Part shown: positions 44,759 through 54,041 of the stretch, piece by piece
Layout of the letters: every line of letters starts with the position of its first letter
How positions within the stretch are numbered: the first letter of the stretch is position 1
Program-made: the position numbers and the translations under genes
Notes under the pieces: model-generated
Told to the model about the DNA's origin: nothing
Seen by the model: the letters and a program-made list of their open reading frames with translations, nothing else
The model's database searches: none
Source of the DNA: Microbacterium caowuchunii
GTDB lineage: Bacteria; Actinomycetota; Actinomycetes; Actinomycetales; Microbacteriaceae
DNA length: 64,000 nt
Assembly: GCF_008727755.1 (NCBI RefSeq)
Contig: NZ_CP044231.1
Coordinates: 124,001-188,000 of the forward strand
Direction: 5' to 3'

Positions 44759-46204
44759 ATGACCAATCCCGTCACGCCGCACGCGGAGGACTTCGCCGGC
44801 GACCGGCCGATCGTGTTCCGAAACGGCACCGTCATCACGGTCGACAGCGCCGGAGTGCTCGAGAACGCCGACGTCCTGATCATCGGCGACACCATCCGGG
44901 CGGTCGGCCCTCAGCTCGACGTACCCGAGGGCGCCCTCGAGATCGACGCGCGCGGGGGCATCGTGATGCCCGGCATGATCGACACGCACCGGCACATGTG
45001 GCAGACCGCACTGCGCGGCTACGGCGGCGACTGGGCCCTGAGCCAGTACTTCGTCTTCTACTACCTGACCTGGGGGCATGTGTTCCGCCCCGAGGACATC
45101 TACGCCGGCAACCTGCTCAGCGCGCTCGAGTCCGTCGACCAGGGTGTGACCACCACCCTCGACTGGTCGCACGGCCTGCGCACCCCCGAGTACGGCGAGG
45201 CGGCATTGCAGGCCATGCGCGAGATCCCGGGCCGGTTCGTGCTGGCCTACGGCAACTACCTCGGTGCCCCCTGGGAGTGGTCCAACTCTCCGGAGTTCCG
45301 AGACTTCGTCGTGCGGAACTTCAACGCCCCGGACGACATGATGGGGCTGCAGCTGGCATTCGACGTTCCCGACGACCCGGACTTCCAGGCCGAGGGCGCC
45401 TTCCGCGCCGCCCGGGAACTCGACCTGCGGGTGACCACGCACGCCGGGGTGTGGGGCGTGACGACCGACATGAGCATCGGGCAGATGTACGACGGCGGGT
45501 GGATGACCGACCGGATCACTTACGTGCATGCCGCCTCGCTGAGCGACGACAGCTACCAGAGGATCGCGGCCACCGGCGGGACCGTCTCGGTGGCGACCGA
45601 GAGCGAGCAGAGCGCCGGCCAGGGCTACCCGTCGACATGGAAGATCCGCAAGTTCGGTATCCCGGCGTCGCTCTCGATGGACACCAGCGTGTGGTGGAGC
45701 GCCGACTTCTTCTCGGCGATGCGATCGACGCTGAGCGCCTTCCGCTCGCGCGACCACCTCGAGGCGCAGTCTCAGGGAGAGACCGTCAACGTCAACCGGC
45801 TACGGGCGGAGGACGTCGTCTGGCAGGCGACGATGGGCGGCGCGACGACGCTCGGCATGACCGACAAGATCGGCTCGCTCACCCCCGGCAAGAAGGCCGA
45901 CGTCGTACTGCTGAAGAACGACGAGTCGCCGGCGATGACGCCCATCCTGAACCCGTATGCCCACGTCGTCTATCAGGCGGGGACGGCCGACGTGCATACG
46001 GTCGTCGTCAACGGCAAGGTCGTGAAGTACGACGGGAAACGCATCGGATTGCCGTTGGCGCCGGTGCGCGACAAGGTGGCGGCATCCGTCGACTACGTCC
46101 GCGGCGAACTGGGCGACGCGGCCTGGGACGAGTGGATGCACCCGCAGATCCCGGTGGACGAGGAGATCCCCAACCCGTACACCTACCAGGACGAGGACGA
46201 CTGA
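44759..46204 (+). CDS. Amidohydrolase (AtzB/TrzA-like)
   Basis: 481 residues, ATG with GAGGAGG upstream. Metal motif MIDTHRHMW (HxH), then TTHAGVWG (His), YVHAASLS (His) and SMDTSVWW (Asp), the single-metal set of the cytosine deaminase/atrazine hydrolase class. MGGATTLGMTDKIGSLTPGKKADVVLL and the C-terminal extension are typical. It should hydrolyse an amidine, amide or ring C-N bond. 47 bases after the SDR gene. Confidence 0.88.
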   Translation: MTNPVTPHAEDFAGDRPIVFRNGTVITVDSAGVLENADVLIIGDTIRAVGPQLDVPEGALEIDARGGIVMPGMIDTHRHMWQTALRGYGGDWALSQYFVFYYLTWGHVFRPEDIYAGNLLSALESVDQGVTTTLDWSHGLRTPEYGEAALQAMREIPGRFVLAYGNYLGAPWEWSNSPEFRDFVVRNFNAPDDMMGLQLAFDVPDDPDFQAEGAFRAARELDLRVTTHAGVWGVTTDMSIGQMYDGGWMTDRITYVHAASLSDDSYQRIAATGGTVSVATESEQSAGQGYPSTWKIRKFGIPASLSMDTSVWWSADFFSAMRSTLSAFRSRDHLEAQSQGETVNVNRLRAEDVVWQATMGGATTLGMTDKIGSLTPGKKADVVLLKNDESPAMTPILNPYAHVVYQAGTADVHTVVVNGKVVKYDGKRIGLPLAPVRDKVAASVDYVRGELGDAAWDEWMHPQIPVDEEIPNPYTYQDEDD

Positions 46205-46219
46205 GCCGCGCGGCTCCGT

Positions 46220-47101
46220 TCAGGCGCCGCCCACGCTGCGGCGGCTGACCTCGGCCACCGCCGACCAGTCCAGGTCGGCGAGTTCGGGGTCTGCCAGCGC
46301 GGTCTCGAAGCGGTCTCGCAGCACCGCGGCCATCGGCACGTCGACGCGGCCCTCAGCGGCCAGCTGCTCGGCGAGGCCGAGGTCCTTCCGGCCCAGGGAG
46401 ACGGTGAATCCCGGAGGGCTGTAGCGGCGCTCAGCGATGATCGAGCCGTACCCGGTGTGCACCGCGCCGCCGAACAGGCTCGCGCCGATGAGTTCGACGA
46501 ACTGCGTGGCATCCACGTCCTGAGACTCGACCAGCGCGATGGACTCGCCGAGGGATTCCAGCGACTGCAGGATCATGAAGTTCACGGCGATCTTGACCGC
46601 GTTGGCCTGCCGCGGTGTGTCGCCGAATCGCCAGCGCCGCACGCTGCAGTGCGCGAGGTAGGGATCCACGACATCGAGCGCCTCGGCCGGGCCCGCGAGC
46701 AGCACGTTGAGCTTGCCCTGCGCGGCGACCTCGGGGCGGCCGAGCACGGGCGCCGAGACATAGCGCACCCCCGCATCCGCGAACCGGGCGGCGAGGATGT
46801 CGGCCATCGCTGCGCTGATCGAGGCCATGTTGACGTGGATGCGCGGTGCGTCGGAGCGCCCCAGGTTCTCCGTGCTCAGCACGGTGTCGACGGCGGCATC
46901 GTCGGCGAGCATCGAGAAGGACACCGGCGCCGCGAGCGCATCGGCGGCGGATGCGGCGCGCGTGGCTCCGGCGTCCACCAGCTGGTGCTCGGCGGCGGAC
47001 CGACTGCGATTCCACACGGTGAGCGGCACGCCGGCCGCGGCGAGGCGGCCGGCGATCGCCGCGCCCATGCGGCCGATGCCGATGAATCCGACGTGGGTCA
47101 T
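46220..47101 (-). CDS. NAD(P)-dependent beta-hydroxyacid/imine-type dehydrogenase, paralogue 1
   Basis: 293 residues. GFIGIGRMGAAIAGRLAAAG is the Rossmann opening of 3-hydroxyisobutyrate-dehydrogenase-like enzymes (IHMWNRS form: TVWNRSRSA). The usual catalytic Lys in the C-terminal helix appears in AVKIAVNFM (K at about 172). It overlaps the GntR gene by 4 bases. It is clearly similar to the protein at 54461-55342 (shared NVLLAGP, CSVRRWR, ESxGExIALVE, IIAERRYxPxGF). Confidence 0.85.
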   Translation of the reverse strand: MTHVGFIGIGRMGAAIAGRLAAAGVPLTVWNRSRSAAEHQLVDAGATRAASAADALAAPVSFSMLADDAAVDTVLSTENLGRSDAPRIHVNMASISAAMADILAARFADAGVRYVSAPVLGRPEVAAQGKLNVLLAGPAEALDVVDPYLAHCSVRRWRFGDTPRQANAVKIAVNFMILQSLESLGESIALVESQDVDATQFVELIGASLFGGAVHTGYGSIIAERRYSPPGFTVSLGRKDLGLAEQLAAEGRVDVPMAAVLRDRFETALADPELADLDWSAVAEVSRRSVGGA

Positions 47102-47805
47102 GCTGATCTCCTCGCTGCTGATGCGTTCGACGTGGTGGGGTGCGTGGCGAAGACCTCCGGGTGACTCGCCAGCTGGCGGCGGGTGCGGCGGATATGTCCG
47201 GCGAGCAGGCTCTCCGCGCTGTCGAGGTCGCCGTCACGGATCGCGGCGACGATCAGCCGATGCTCGTCGTGCACGGTCTGCCGCGCTCGTTCATCCATCA
47301 GGGCCGTATAGATGCGCCGGTACGCCTGCGTCCGGTTCCAGAGGCGGTGCACCAGATCGCTCAGTACGACCGTCTCTGCGGCGGCGTAGGTGGCGAGATG
47401 GAACGCGCGGTCGAGCGCCAGGAACTCCTCGGGGTCGGCCGTCTCGGCCATCTCCTCGGCGAGGGCGCCGAGGTGATCGAGCTCGGACTCATCCAGACCC
47501 GGTGCGCTCATCCGCAGGAGCAGGGGCTCGACGCGCTCGCGGACGCGGTAGATCTCCTGGCACTCGGGCAGGCTCAGCGACGACACGCGCGCCCCGCTGT
47601 TGGCGACGAGCGTGACGAGACCCTCGGCGGCGAGCATGCGCAGCGCCTCGCGCACGGGGGCCCGGCTCGCGCCGGTCAACTCGGCGATCTGTTCCTGGCG
47701 CACGCGGGCGCCGGGCGTGAAGTCGCCGCGCACGATGGCCTCGCGCAGCAGGCCCGCGATGTGGGCGGTGGCCTCGCCGTGCCCTGGCAGACGGGCGGCG
47801 GTCAT
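47098..47805 (-). CDS. GntR-family (FCD) transcriptional regulator
   Basis: 235 residues. N-terminal winged HTH (GARVRQEQIAELTGASRAPVREALRMLAAEGLV), C-terminal FCD ligand domain (EFLALDRAFHLATY; HDEHRLIVAAIRDGD with metal-binding-like His). Nearest sites: the two ATTGGATCCAAT-type palindromes at 48356-48429 between its operon and the E1 gene. FCD ligands are usually organic acids. Overlaps the VOC gene. Confidence 0.92.
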   Translation of the reverse strand: MTAARLPGHGEATAHIAGLLREAIVRGDFTPGARVRQEQIAELTGASRAPVREALRMLAAEGLVTLVANSGARVSSLSLPECQEIYRVRERVEPLLLRMSAPGLDESELDHLGALAEEMAETADPEEFLALDRAFHLATYAAAETVVLSDLVHRLWNRTQAYRRIYTALMDERARQTVHDEHRLIVAAIRDGDLDSAESLLAGHIRRTRRQLASHPEVFATHPTTSNASAARRSA

Positions 47806-48326
47806 TCGGCGGGCCTCGCCGGGTGCCAGAGCGCCGGGCCGCCTGTGCGCTCATAGGCCTTGCCGTCGGGATAGCTGACGAGCTCGAGCTGCATACCCCA
47901 GGGTGTCAGGAAGTAGACCCAGCGCTGACCTTCGCTTGCGTTGCGACTCGCGGTCGGCTCGCCCAACACGCGGATGCCTCGCTCGCGCAGATAGGCGACG
48001 GCGCCGTCCAGATCGTCCACGTAGAACGCGAGATGATGGCCGCCGATGTCGCTGTTGCGGGGCTGCGGATGCTGGCCGTCGGCGGCATCCCACTCGAAGA
48101 TCTCGAAATTCGGGCCGAATCCGCAACGGTAGAAGCGCAGTTCCCGCATGACGCTGCGGGGGCTCACTGCGAGGTGCTCGCTCATCCAGTCGTCGTCGGC
48201 GCGGAACGGCCCGAGCGAGTACACGTACTGGCAGCCGATCACATCGACGAAGAAGGCATGGGCCTCGTCGAGGTCGGGCACGGTGAACCCGATGTGTTCG
48301 GTGCCTCTCAGGCCGGGAAGTCCCAT
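47802..48326 (-). CDS. VOC-superfamily (glyoxalase/dioxygenase-like) protein
   Basis: 174 residues. One VOC unit: GTEHIGFTVPDLDEAHAF, metal His in this first motif, and HHLAFYVDDLDGAVAYL, with GMQLELVSYPDG near the end carrying a ligand Glu. This family includes lactoylglutathione lyases, ring-cleaving dioxygenases and isomerases. First gene of the minus-strand operon VOC-gntR-dehydrogenase, with all three overlapping. Confidence 0.85.
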   Translation of the reverse strand: MGLPGLRGTEHIGFTVPDLDEAHAFFVDVIGCQYVYSLGPFRADDDWMSEHLAVSPRSVMRELRFYRCGFGPNFEIFEWDAADGQHPQPRNSDIGGHHLAFYVDDLDGAVAYLRERGIRVLGEPTASRNASEGQRWVYFLTPWGMQLELVSYPDGKAYERTGGPALWHPARPAE

Positions 48327-48355
48327 GCGTTCGTCCTTGATGGTGATGGTCCGTC

Positions 48356-48367
48356 AATGGATCCAAT
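48356..48367. promoter_or_regulatory. VanO-like GntR operator 1
   Basis: AATGGATCCAAT, one mismatch from the palindrome ATTGGATCCAAT. It sits 30 bases before the VOC start codon, where it would cover the promoter of the VOC-gntR-dehydrogenase operon. Confidence 0.7.
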
Positions 48368-48417
48368 ATAGGGCAGCGCCCGTCGTGACGTCCATGATCA
48401 CAAAGAGCACGCTTGCT

Positions 48418-48429
48418 ATTGGATCCAAT
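48418..48429. promoter_or_regulatory. VanO-like GntR operator 2
   Basis: A perfect ATTGGATCCAAT palindrome. Its centre is 62 bases from operator 1, close to six helical turns, and it is 58 bases before the E1 gene start. The word is the known operator of the Caulobacter GntR repressor VanR. Confidence 0.8.
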
Positions 48430-48486
48430 GATGCTTATCGTGTGGAGCGGCACCGCACCGTCGCGCGCCGAGGGAGGACGATTCCG

Positions 48487-50673
48487 ATGCCGAAACACCG
48501 CCGCCTGGAAACCGGAACGCCGTGGGTGCAGCTGTCCACCACGGCCGCCGATTGGGAGGCCGCCGATCCCGCGCTGCTGGCGGGGATGCTCGCGCAACTG
48601 CACCTCATCCGCGCGTTCGAAGAGACCGTCCTCGAGCTCGCCGGCGAAGGACTCGTGCACGGACCCGCGCACTCCAGCATCGGGCAGGAGGGGGGCGCGG
48701 TGGGCTCGATCATCGGGTTGCGCTCCAGCGATGCCGTGAACGGATCACATCGAGGCCACCATCAGTTCCTCGCCAAGGCGCTCACCCATGTCGGCGGCAT
48801 CCGGTCCGATCTCGCCACGCTGGTCACCCCCGAGATCCAGGAGGTGTTGCAGCGCACGCTCGCCGAGATCCTCGGACTCGCGCAGGGGTACTGCCGCGGG
48901 CGCGGCGGCTCGATGCACCTGCAGTGGTTCGAGGCGGGCGCGCTCGGCACGAACGCGATCGTCGGCGGCGGAGCACCGCTCGCGACCGGAAACGCGTGGG
49001 CGCAGAAGCGCTCCGGCGCCACCGATCTCACCATCAATTACTTCGGCGACGGGGCGAGCCAGATCGGCTCGGTGCTGGAGAGCATGAACCTGGCGGCGAC
49101 GTGGAAGCTTCCGGTCGCGTTCTTCGTCGAGAACAACCTCTACGGCGTCTCCACCCATGTGTCGGAGATCACCGCCGACACCCGCCTCTCCGTACGCGGC
49201 CAAGGGTTCGGCATCCCGTCGTGGCGAGTCGACGGCATGGACCCGCTGGCGGTGCATCTCGCGATGACGGAGGCCATCCAACACATGCGCTCGGGCGCAG
49301 GTCCCGCCGTGATCGAGGCGGAGGTCTACCGCTTCTTCCATCAGAACGGCCCGTACCCGGGAAGCGCGTTCGGATACCGCACGAAGCGGGAGGAGGCGGA
49401 GTGGCGTGAACGCGACCCGCTGCTGCGCGTGGCCGCCGAGATGCAGAAGCTCGGCCAGGTCACCGCGGAGGAGGTGGCGTCGGTGGGCGCCCAGGCCCAG
49501 CAGGCGATGCGCGCCGCGGTGGACGAGCTGCTCGAGCCCGATCCCGAGAACGCCGGGAAGCGGCGCATCAGGCCCGAGCTGTGGCCCGAGCCGGAGTTCG
49601 TGGACGTCGGCCTGCGCGGTGACACCACCGAACTCGCCGGCGCGCGCACGCTGGACCCGGCGACCGCGGCGACGGGGATGACCCCGTCGAAGTTCGTGGA
49701 TGCCGTGGCCGCGGTGATGGGCCGGCGTATGGAGCAGGACGAGCGCATCGTCGTCCTCGGCGAAGACGTGCATCGGCTAGCGGGCGGCACGAACGGCGCG
49801 ACCAAGGGGCTGGCGGCGCGCTTCCCCGATCGCGTGCTCGGCACACCGATCAGCGAGAACGCCTTCGCGGGGCTCGCGGGCGGAATGGCGCTGGACGGAC
49901 GCTTCCGCCCTGTCGTGGAGTTCATGTACCCCGACTTCATGTGGGTGGCCGCCGACCAGGTCTTCAACCAGATCGGCAAGGCTCGGCACATGTTCGGCGG
50001 CGTCAACCCGGTGCCGCTCGTGCTGCGGACCAAGGTCGCGATGGGCTCGGGTTACGGATCGCAGCATCTGATGGACCCGGCGGGTATCTTCGCCACGAGT
50101 CCGGGCTGGCGCATCATCGCTCCGTCGACGGCCGCGGACTACGTCGGGCTCATGAACGCCGCACTCGCGCTGGAAGATCCCGTGCTCGTGATCGAGCACG
50201 TCGATCTGTACGGCCGTGCCGACGAGATTCCCGACGGCGACCTGGATTACCAGCTCCCGTTCGGCAAGGCCGCGCTGCGCCGCGAGGGCGCGGACGCCAC
50301 CATCATCAGCTATCTCTCGATGGTGCACCACACCATGGAGGCGGTCGATCAGACCGGGCTGGACGCCGATGTCATCGACTTGCGTTGGCTCGACCGCGCA
50401 TCGCTGGACTGGGAGATGATCGGCGAGTCGATCAAGAAAACGAATGCCGTGCTGATCGTCGAGCAGGGGGCGCAGGGCACCTCGTACGGCGGCTGGCTCG
50501 CCGACGAGATCCAGCGGCGCTTCTTCGACTGGCTCGATCAACCTGTGCAGCGGGTGACGGGCAGCGAAGCGAGCCCCAGCATCTCGAAAGTGCTCGAGCG
50601 GGCGGCGATCGCCCGCACCGACGAGGTGGTCGCGGGCATCGAGCGCCTGCGCGCCGGAATGGGCGGTGCCTGA
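48487..50673 (+). CDS. 2-Oxoacid dehydrogenase E1, alpha and beta fused
   Basis: 728 residues, ATG with GGAGGA 8 bases ahead. The alpha half (1-about 365) has the TPP motif GDGASQIGSVLESMNL...ENNLYG; the beta half (about 400-728) has LGEDVHRLAGGTNG, PISENAFAGLAGGMALDG and ALALEDPVLVIEH. Separate alpha and beta chains are common; the fused form occurs in several actinobacterial systems. Decarboxylates a 2-oxoacid or acts as an acetoin-type enzyme; the substrate is not determinable. Confidence 0.9.
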   Translation: MPKHRRLETGTPWVQLSTTAADWEAADPALLAGMLAQLHLIRAFEETVLELAGEGLVHGPAHSSIGQEGGAVGSIIGLRSSDAVNGSHRGHHQFLAKALTHVGGIRSDLATLVTPEIQEVLQRTLAEILGLAQGYCRGRGGSMHLQWFEAGALGTNAIVGGGAPLATGNAWAQKRSGATDLTINYFGDGASQIGSVLESMNLAATWKLPVAFFVENNLYGVSTHVSEITADTRLSVRGQGFGIPSWRVDGMDPLAVHLAMTEAIQHMRSGAGPAVIEAEVYRFFHQNGPYPGSAFGYRTKREEAEWRERDPLLRVAAEMQKLGQVTAEEVASVGAQAQQAMRAAVDELLEPDPENAGKRRIRPELWPEPEFVDVGLRGDTTELAGARTLDPATAATGMTPSKFVDAVAAVMGRRMEQDERIVVLGEDVHRLAGGTNGATKGLAARFPDRVLGTPISENAFAGLAGGMALDGRFRPVVEFMYPDFMWVAADQVFNQIGKARHMFGGVNPVPLVLRTKVAMGSGYGSQHLMDPAGIFATSPGWRIIAPSTAADYVGLMNAALALEDPVLVIEHVDLYGRADEIPDGDLDYQLPFGKAALRREGADATIISYLSMVHHTMEAVDQTGLDADVIDLRWLDRASLDWEMIGESIKKTNAVLIVEQGAQGTSYGGWLADEIQRRFFDWLDQPVQRVTGSEASPSISKVLERAAIARTDEVVAGIERLRAGMGGA

Positions 50674-51980
50674 TGGCCACCAGCATCCGCATGCCGGAAG
50701 TCCTGACGGGAGTGACCGAGGCCGCCATCGCGACGTGGCTCGTCGCGGTCGGTCAGCAGGTCGAGGTCGGCACGCCGCTGGCCGAGATCGAGACGGACAA
50801 GGCCGTCGTGGAGTACGCGTCCGAGACCGCGGGCACCGTGCTCGAGCTGCTGGTGGCCGAGGGCGTCGGCGTGGCCATCGGTGACCCCATCGTCGTCGTC
50901 GGCGCCGCGGGCGAGGAGGTCGGTGAATCGGGGGAGACCCCGGATGCCGCGCTCGCTCCCGTGACCGGTGACGAGCCGGCCTCCCCGCAGGCCGGTGACG
51001 AACCGCCGGTGCCCGACGCGGCCCCGACGCGGACTGCTCCCGCGCCGGTACCGACGACGGATGCCGCTGCGCCCGCTGCTGTTCCGCCCGTGCGCCGGTT
51101 CGCCAGCCCTCTGGTACGACGCCTCGCCCGCGAGCGCGGCATCGATCTCGCCTCGATCACGGGGACCGGGCCGAACGGCCGCATCGTCCGCCGCGACATC
51201 GACGGCGTGGATGCCGCCACATCGGCGGCCGCCTACTCCGCTACGGATGCTCTCCCCGCGGCGCAGGCCGAGGCATCCGTCCCCGTGGGCCGGAGCGAAG
51301 AGTACGACGAGATCCCGCTCACGGGGATGCGGCGCGCAATCGCCCGCCGGCTCACCGAGAGCAAGACGACGGTGCCGCATTTCTACCTCGTCGCGGACTG
51401 CCGGGTCGATCGCCTGATCGAGCTGCGTCGCGAGGTCAACGAGGCCTCATCCGTGCGCATCTCCGTCAACGACTTCGTGCTCAAGGCGGTCGCCGGAGCC
51501 CTGCGCGCGGTGCCGGACGCGAACGTCACCTGGGGTGAGTCGGCGATCCGGCGCCACCGCGACGTCGACATCGCGGTGGCCGTCGCCATCGATGGCGGAC
51601 TCGTCACACCCGTGGTGCGGGGCGCCGATCGGCTGAGCCTCGGCGAGATCTCCACCTCGGTCGCCGACCTCGCCGAGCGCGCCCGCGCGGGCCGTCTCAA
51701 GCAGCACGAGCTCGAAGGCGGCTCGTTCGCCGTATCGAACCTGGGGATGTATGGCACGAAGGAGTTCTCCGCGATCCTCAATCCGCCGCAGGCCGGGATC
51801 CTCGCGGTGGGTGCCGCGCGGAAGACGCCGGTGGTGGATGCGGACGGCGGGCTCGCGGTCGGCACCGTGATGACCGTGACCCTGTCCGCCGATCATCGCG
51901 TGCTCGACGGCGCAGTCGCCGCGGAATGGCTGGCTGCGTTCACGCGGGGCATCGAACATCCCCTCAGCCTGCTCATCTGA
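50673..51980 (+). CDS. 2-Oxoacid dehydrogenase E2 (dihydrolipoyl acyltransferase)
   Basis: 435 residues. Lipoyl domain 1-80 with the attachment Lys in EIETDKAVVEY, a Pro/Ala linker, peripheral-subunit-binding domain (ASPLVRRLARERGIDLASITGTGPNGRI, about 145-175), and a C-terminal acyltransferase with ADHRVLDGA (catalytic His). Its start overlaps the E1 stop by one base. No E3 gene lies here, so an E3 from elsewhere in the genome must serve. Confidence 0.92.
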   Translation: MATSIRMPEVLTGVTEAAIATWLVAVGQQVEVGTPLAEIETDKAVVEYASETAGTVLELLVAEGVGVAIGDPIVVVGAAGEEVGESGETPDAALAPVTGDEPASPQAGDEPPVPDAAPTRTAPAPVPTTDAAAPAAVPPVRRFASPLVRRLARERGIDLASITGTGPNGRIVRRDIDGVDAATSAAAYSATDALPAAQAEASVPVGRSEEYDEIPLTGMRRAIARRLTESKTTVPHFYLVADCRVDRLIELRREVNEASSVRISVNDFVLKAVAGALRAVPDANVTWGESAIRRHRDVDIAVAVAIDGGLVTPVVRGADRLSLGEISTSVADLAERARAGRLKQHELEGGSFAVSNLGMYGTKEFSAILNPPQAGILAVGAARKTPVVDADGGLAVGTVMTVTLSADHRVLDGAVAAEWLAAFTRGIEHPLSLLI

Positions 51981-52110
51981 CGAAGGTCCGTCGACGCTCT
52001 GAACGGACCCGATACTCGCGTTCTCCCGGGTCGTTGTCGACGGTCGAAAAAACTCGTCACGACCTTGTTTCCGCCCTTGTCGGCGCACTGTTCATAGTGT
52101 TCAGTGTTAC

Positions 52111-52139
52111 TTGACAGTCTTGTCCGGCACTGCGATTCT
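52111..52139 (+). promoter_or_regulatory. Predicted promoter of the monooxygenase operon
   Basis: Perfect TTGACA and GATTCT with a 17-base spacer. Just upstream (52090-52112) GTTCA/GTGTT words recur (GTTCATAGTGTTCAGTGTTAC), resembling half-sites of the palindrome at 56110-56138, so the XRE-cupin regulator may act at both. Leader of 43 bases to the ATG at 52183. Confidence 0.55.
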
Positions 52140-52182
52140 TTGGTGGACACCCTTGTTCACCGGCGAACAGAAGGAGACCTTC

Positions 52183-53385
52183 ATGACAGACGCTGCTATC
52201 CGGCCCGAGATCGCCGAGATCGTCGCGAAGATCGATGCTCTGCGGCCGATGCTGGCCGCTGCGGGGCGCGACGCGGATGCCAACCGCCGGATTCCGGAGG
52301 AGTCCTTCGCCGCCGTGGCAGGCACGGGTGCGTTCAGCATCTCGGCACCCACGAAGTTCGGAGGGTTCGCTGCCAACACCCGTGAAGCTCACGCGGTCGC
52401 GCGGGCCATCGGTCGAGGCGATGGCAGCCTGGCGTGGGTCGATGGGATCCTCGACTCGGGGGCGTGGGTCCTCAGCCTCATGGACGAGCGTGCGCAGCAG
52501 GATGTCTGGGGGGGAGAGGAAGGGCTCAACTCGTTCATCTCCATCGTCCTCGCCACGACCTCGAACGCGGAGCGCGTGGACGGTGGCTACCGCGTGACCG
52601 GTAAGTGGGGTTACGGCACGGGCAGCATGAACGCCTCGTGGTCGCTTCTGGGCGTGCCGCTCAAGAATGAGGACGGAGAGGTCGTCGACGCGGGCCTCGC
52701 CCTCATCCCGACGGCGGAACTCACCTATGAGGACAACTGGTTCGTCGCGGGTATGAAGTCGACCGCCAGTGTGATGCAGGTCGCGGAGGATGTCTTCGTG
52801 CCCGAGCACCGCATCTTCCCCCTCACCGCTGCTGTCGAGGGCGGCTACCTGGGTCGGAACGACGAAGCGTCTTACAAGACCGTGTTCGTCCCGTCTCTCT
52901 TCATGAAGCTGATCGGCCCCCACCTCGGCATGGGCCGTGCGGCACTCGACTACGTGATCGAGAAGGCGGAGAGCAAGGCGATCGCATACACCGGATACGA
53001 GAAGCAGGCCGACTCGGCCCTCTTCCAGTCCGCTGTCGCGCGCGCATCCGTCCGTCTGGACGCGGCCGAGGCCCTCGCCGCGCAGGTCGCGGACGAGATC
53101 CACGGCGGTGGCGAGCCCGACTTCTACGCGCCGTACGGGAAGCGCATCGAGATGCGGGCCAAGGCCGGATGGATCGTGGAGACGATCACCGACATCATCA
53201 ACGACCTGGTCACCGCGCACGGCTCCGCGGGGTTCGCCGATTCCGCCGCCCTGCAGCGCATCTGGCGTGACCAGGCCACCGCGGCTCGTCACGGCCACAC
53301 GCTGGCGGCGAGCGGCTTCGAGGCGTTCGGGAAGGTCATCTTCGGGCGCGAGGACGACGCTCGATTCGTCCTGCCCATCGTCTAG
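52183..53385 (+). CDS. Acyl-CoA dehydrogenase-fold flavin monooxygenase (group D, HsaA/DszC-like)
   Basis: 400 residues from ATG 52183 with AAGGAGA. Fold markers: SAPTKFGGFAANTREAHAVARAIGRGDGSLAW, VTGKWGYGTGSM, and late MGRAALDYVIEKAESKAI plus GSAGFADSAALQRIWRD. Lacks acyl-CoA dehydrogenase-type catalytic features and is followed at once by a flavin reductase, the usual partner. Predicted to use reduced FMN or FAD and oxygen to hydroxylate an aromatic or heteroaromatic compound. Confidence 0.85.
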   Translation: MTDAAIRPEIAEIVAKIDALRPMLAAAGRDADANRRIPEESFAAVAGTGAFSISAPTKFGGFAANTREAHAVARAIGRGDGSLAWVDGILDSGAWVLSLMDERAQQDVWGGEEGLNSFISIVLATTSNAERVDGGYRVTGKWGYGTGSMNASWSLLGVPLKNEDGEVVDAGLALIPTAELTYEDNWFVAGMKSTASVMQVAEDVFVPEHRIFPLTAAVEGGYLGRNDEASYKTVFVPSLFMKLIGPHLGMGRAALDYVIEKAESKAIAYTGYEKQADSALFQSAVARASVRLDAAEALAAQVADEIHGGGEPDFYAPYGKRIEMRAKAGWIVETITDIINDLVTAHGSAGFADSAALQRIWRDQATAARHGHTLAASGFEAFGKVIFGREDDARFVLPIV

Positions 53386-53411
53386 CAGTCACCCCATGAG
53401 GAGGAGGGTCC

Positions 53412-53981
53412 ATGACACAGGCACTGCAGCGGGCCGCGATCACCGGAGACGATTTCCGGTATGCGTTCCGCGCCCACCCGGCCGGCGTCGCCATAGTCAC
53501 GGCGGACGACGGTTCCGGTCCGGTGGCGATGACCGTCAGCTCAGTCGCATCCGTCTCCATGGACCCTCCCACCCTCGTCTTCTCCGCCTCCGCGCTTTCC
53601 TCCAGCACGCCGACGATCACTCGAGTGGGCACCCTGGTGGTCCACCTCCTCTCCGCACAGGACGTCGAGCTCGCGAAGCTCTGCGCTCAGTCCGGTTCGG
53701 AGCGATTCGGGCCCCTCGTGGACTGGCGGCGACTCCCGACGGGGGAGCCGTACTACCCGGACGCGCACTGGCTCCGGGGCAAAGTCACGCAGCGTGTCGC
53801 GGTCAGTGGCGCGACCCTCCTCATCGTCGAAGCGCTCGAAGGGAAGCCGCGCAGCGAAGGCCCCCGGTCGGAGCCGACGCCGCTCGTCTACCACAGTCGC
53901 AAGTGGCACACCCTGGGCGAGCGATCGGTCATGCCGGAGCGCGTCTCCCCCTTCTGCCTGGTCTACGGTCGCGACGAGTAG
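53412..53981 (+). CDS. Flavin reductase (HpaC/HsaB-type)
   Basis: 189 residues. FRAHPAGVAIVTADDGSGPVAMTVSSVASVSMDPP is the FMN-binding start, and FSASALSSSTPTI follows. It supplies reduced flavin to the monooxygenase 26 bases upstream. RBS GAGGAGG before the ATG. Confidence 0.92.
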   Translation: MTQALQRAAITGDDFRYAFRAHPAGVAIVTADDGSGPVAMTVSSVASVSMDPPTLVFSASALSSSTPTITRVGTLVVHLLSAQDVELAKLCAQSGSERFGPLVDWRRLPTGEPYYPDAHWLRGKVTQRVAVSGATLLIVEALEGKPRSEGPRSEPTPLVYHSRKWHTLGERSVMPERVSPFCLVYGRDE

Positions 53982-54041
53982 GGCGAAGATACAAGCGTTG
54001 AGATGACGGCCGGGAACCGGTCGTCGACAGAAAGGTGAACC

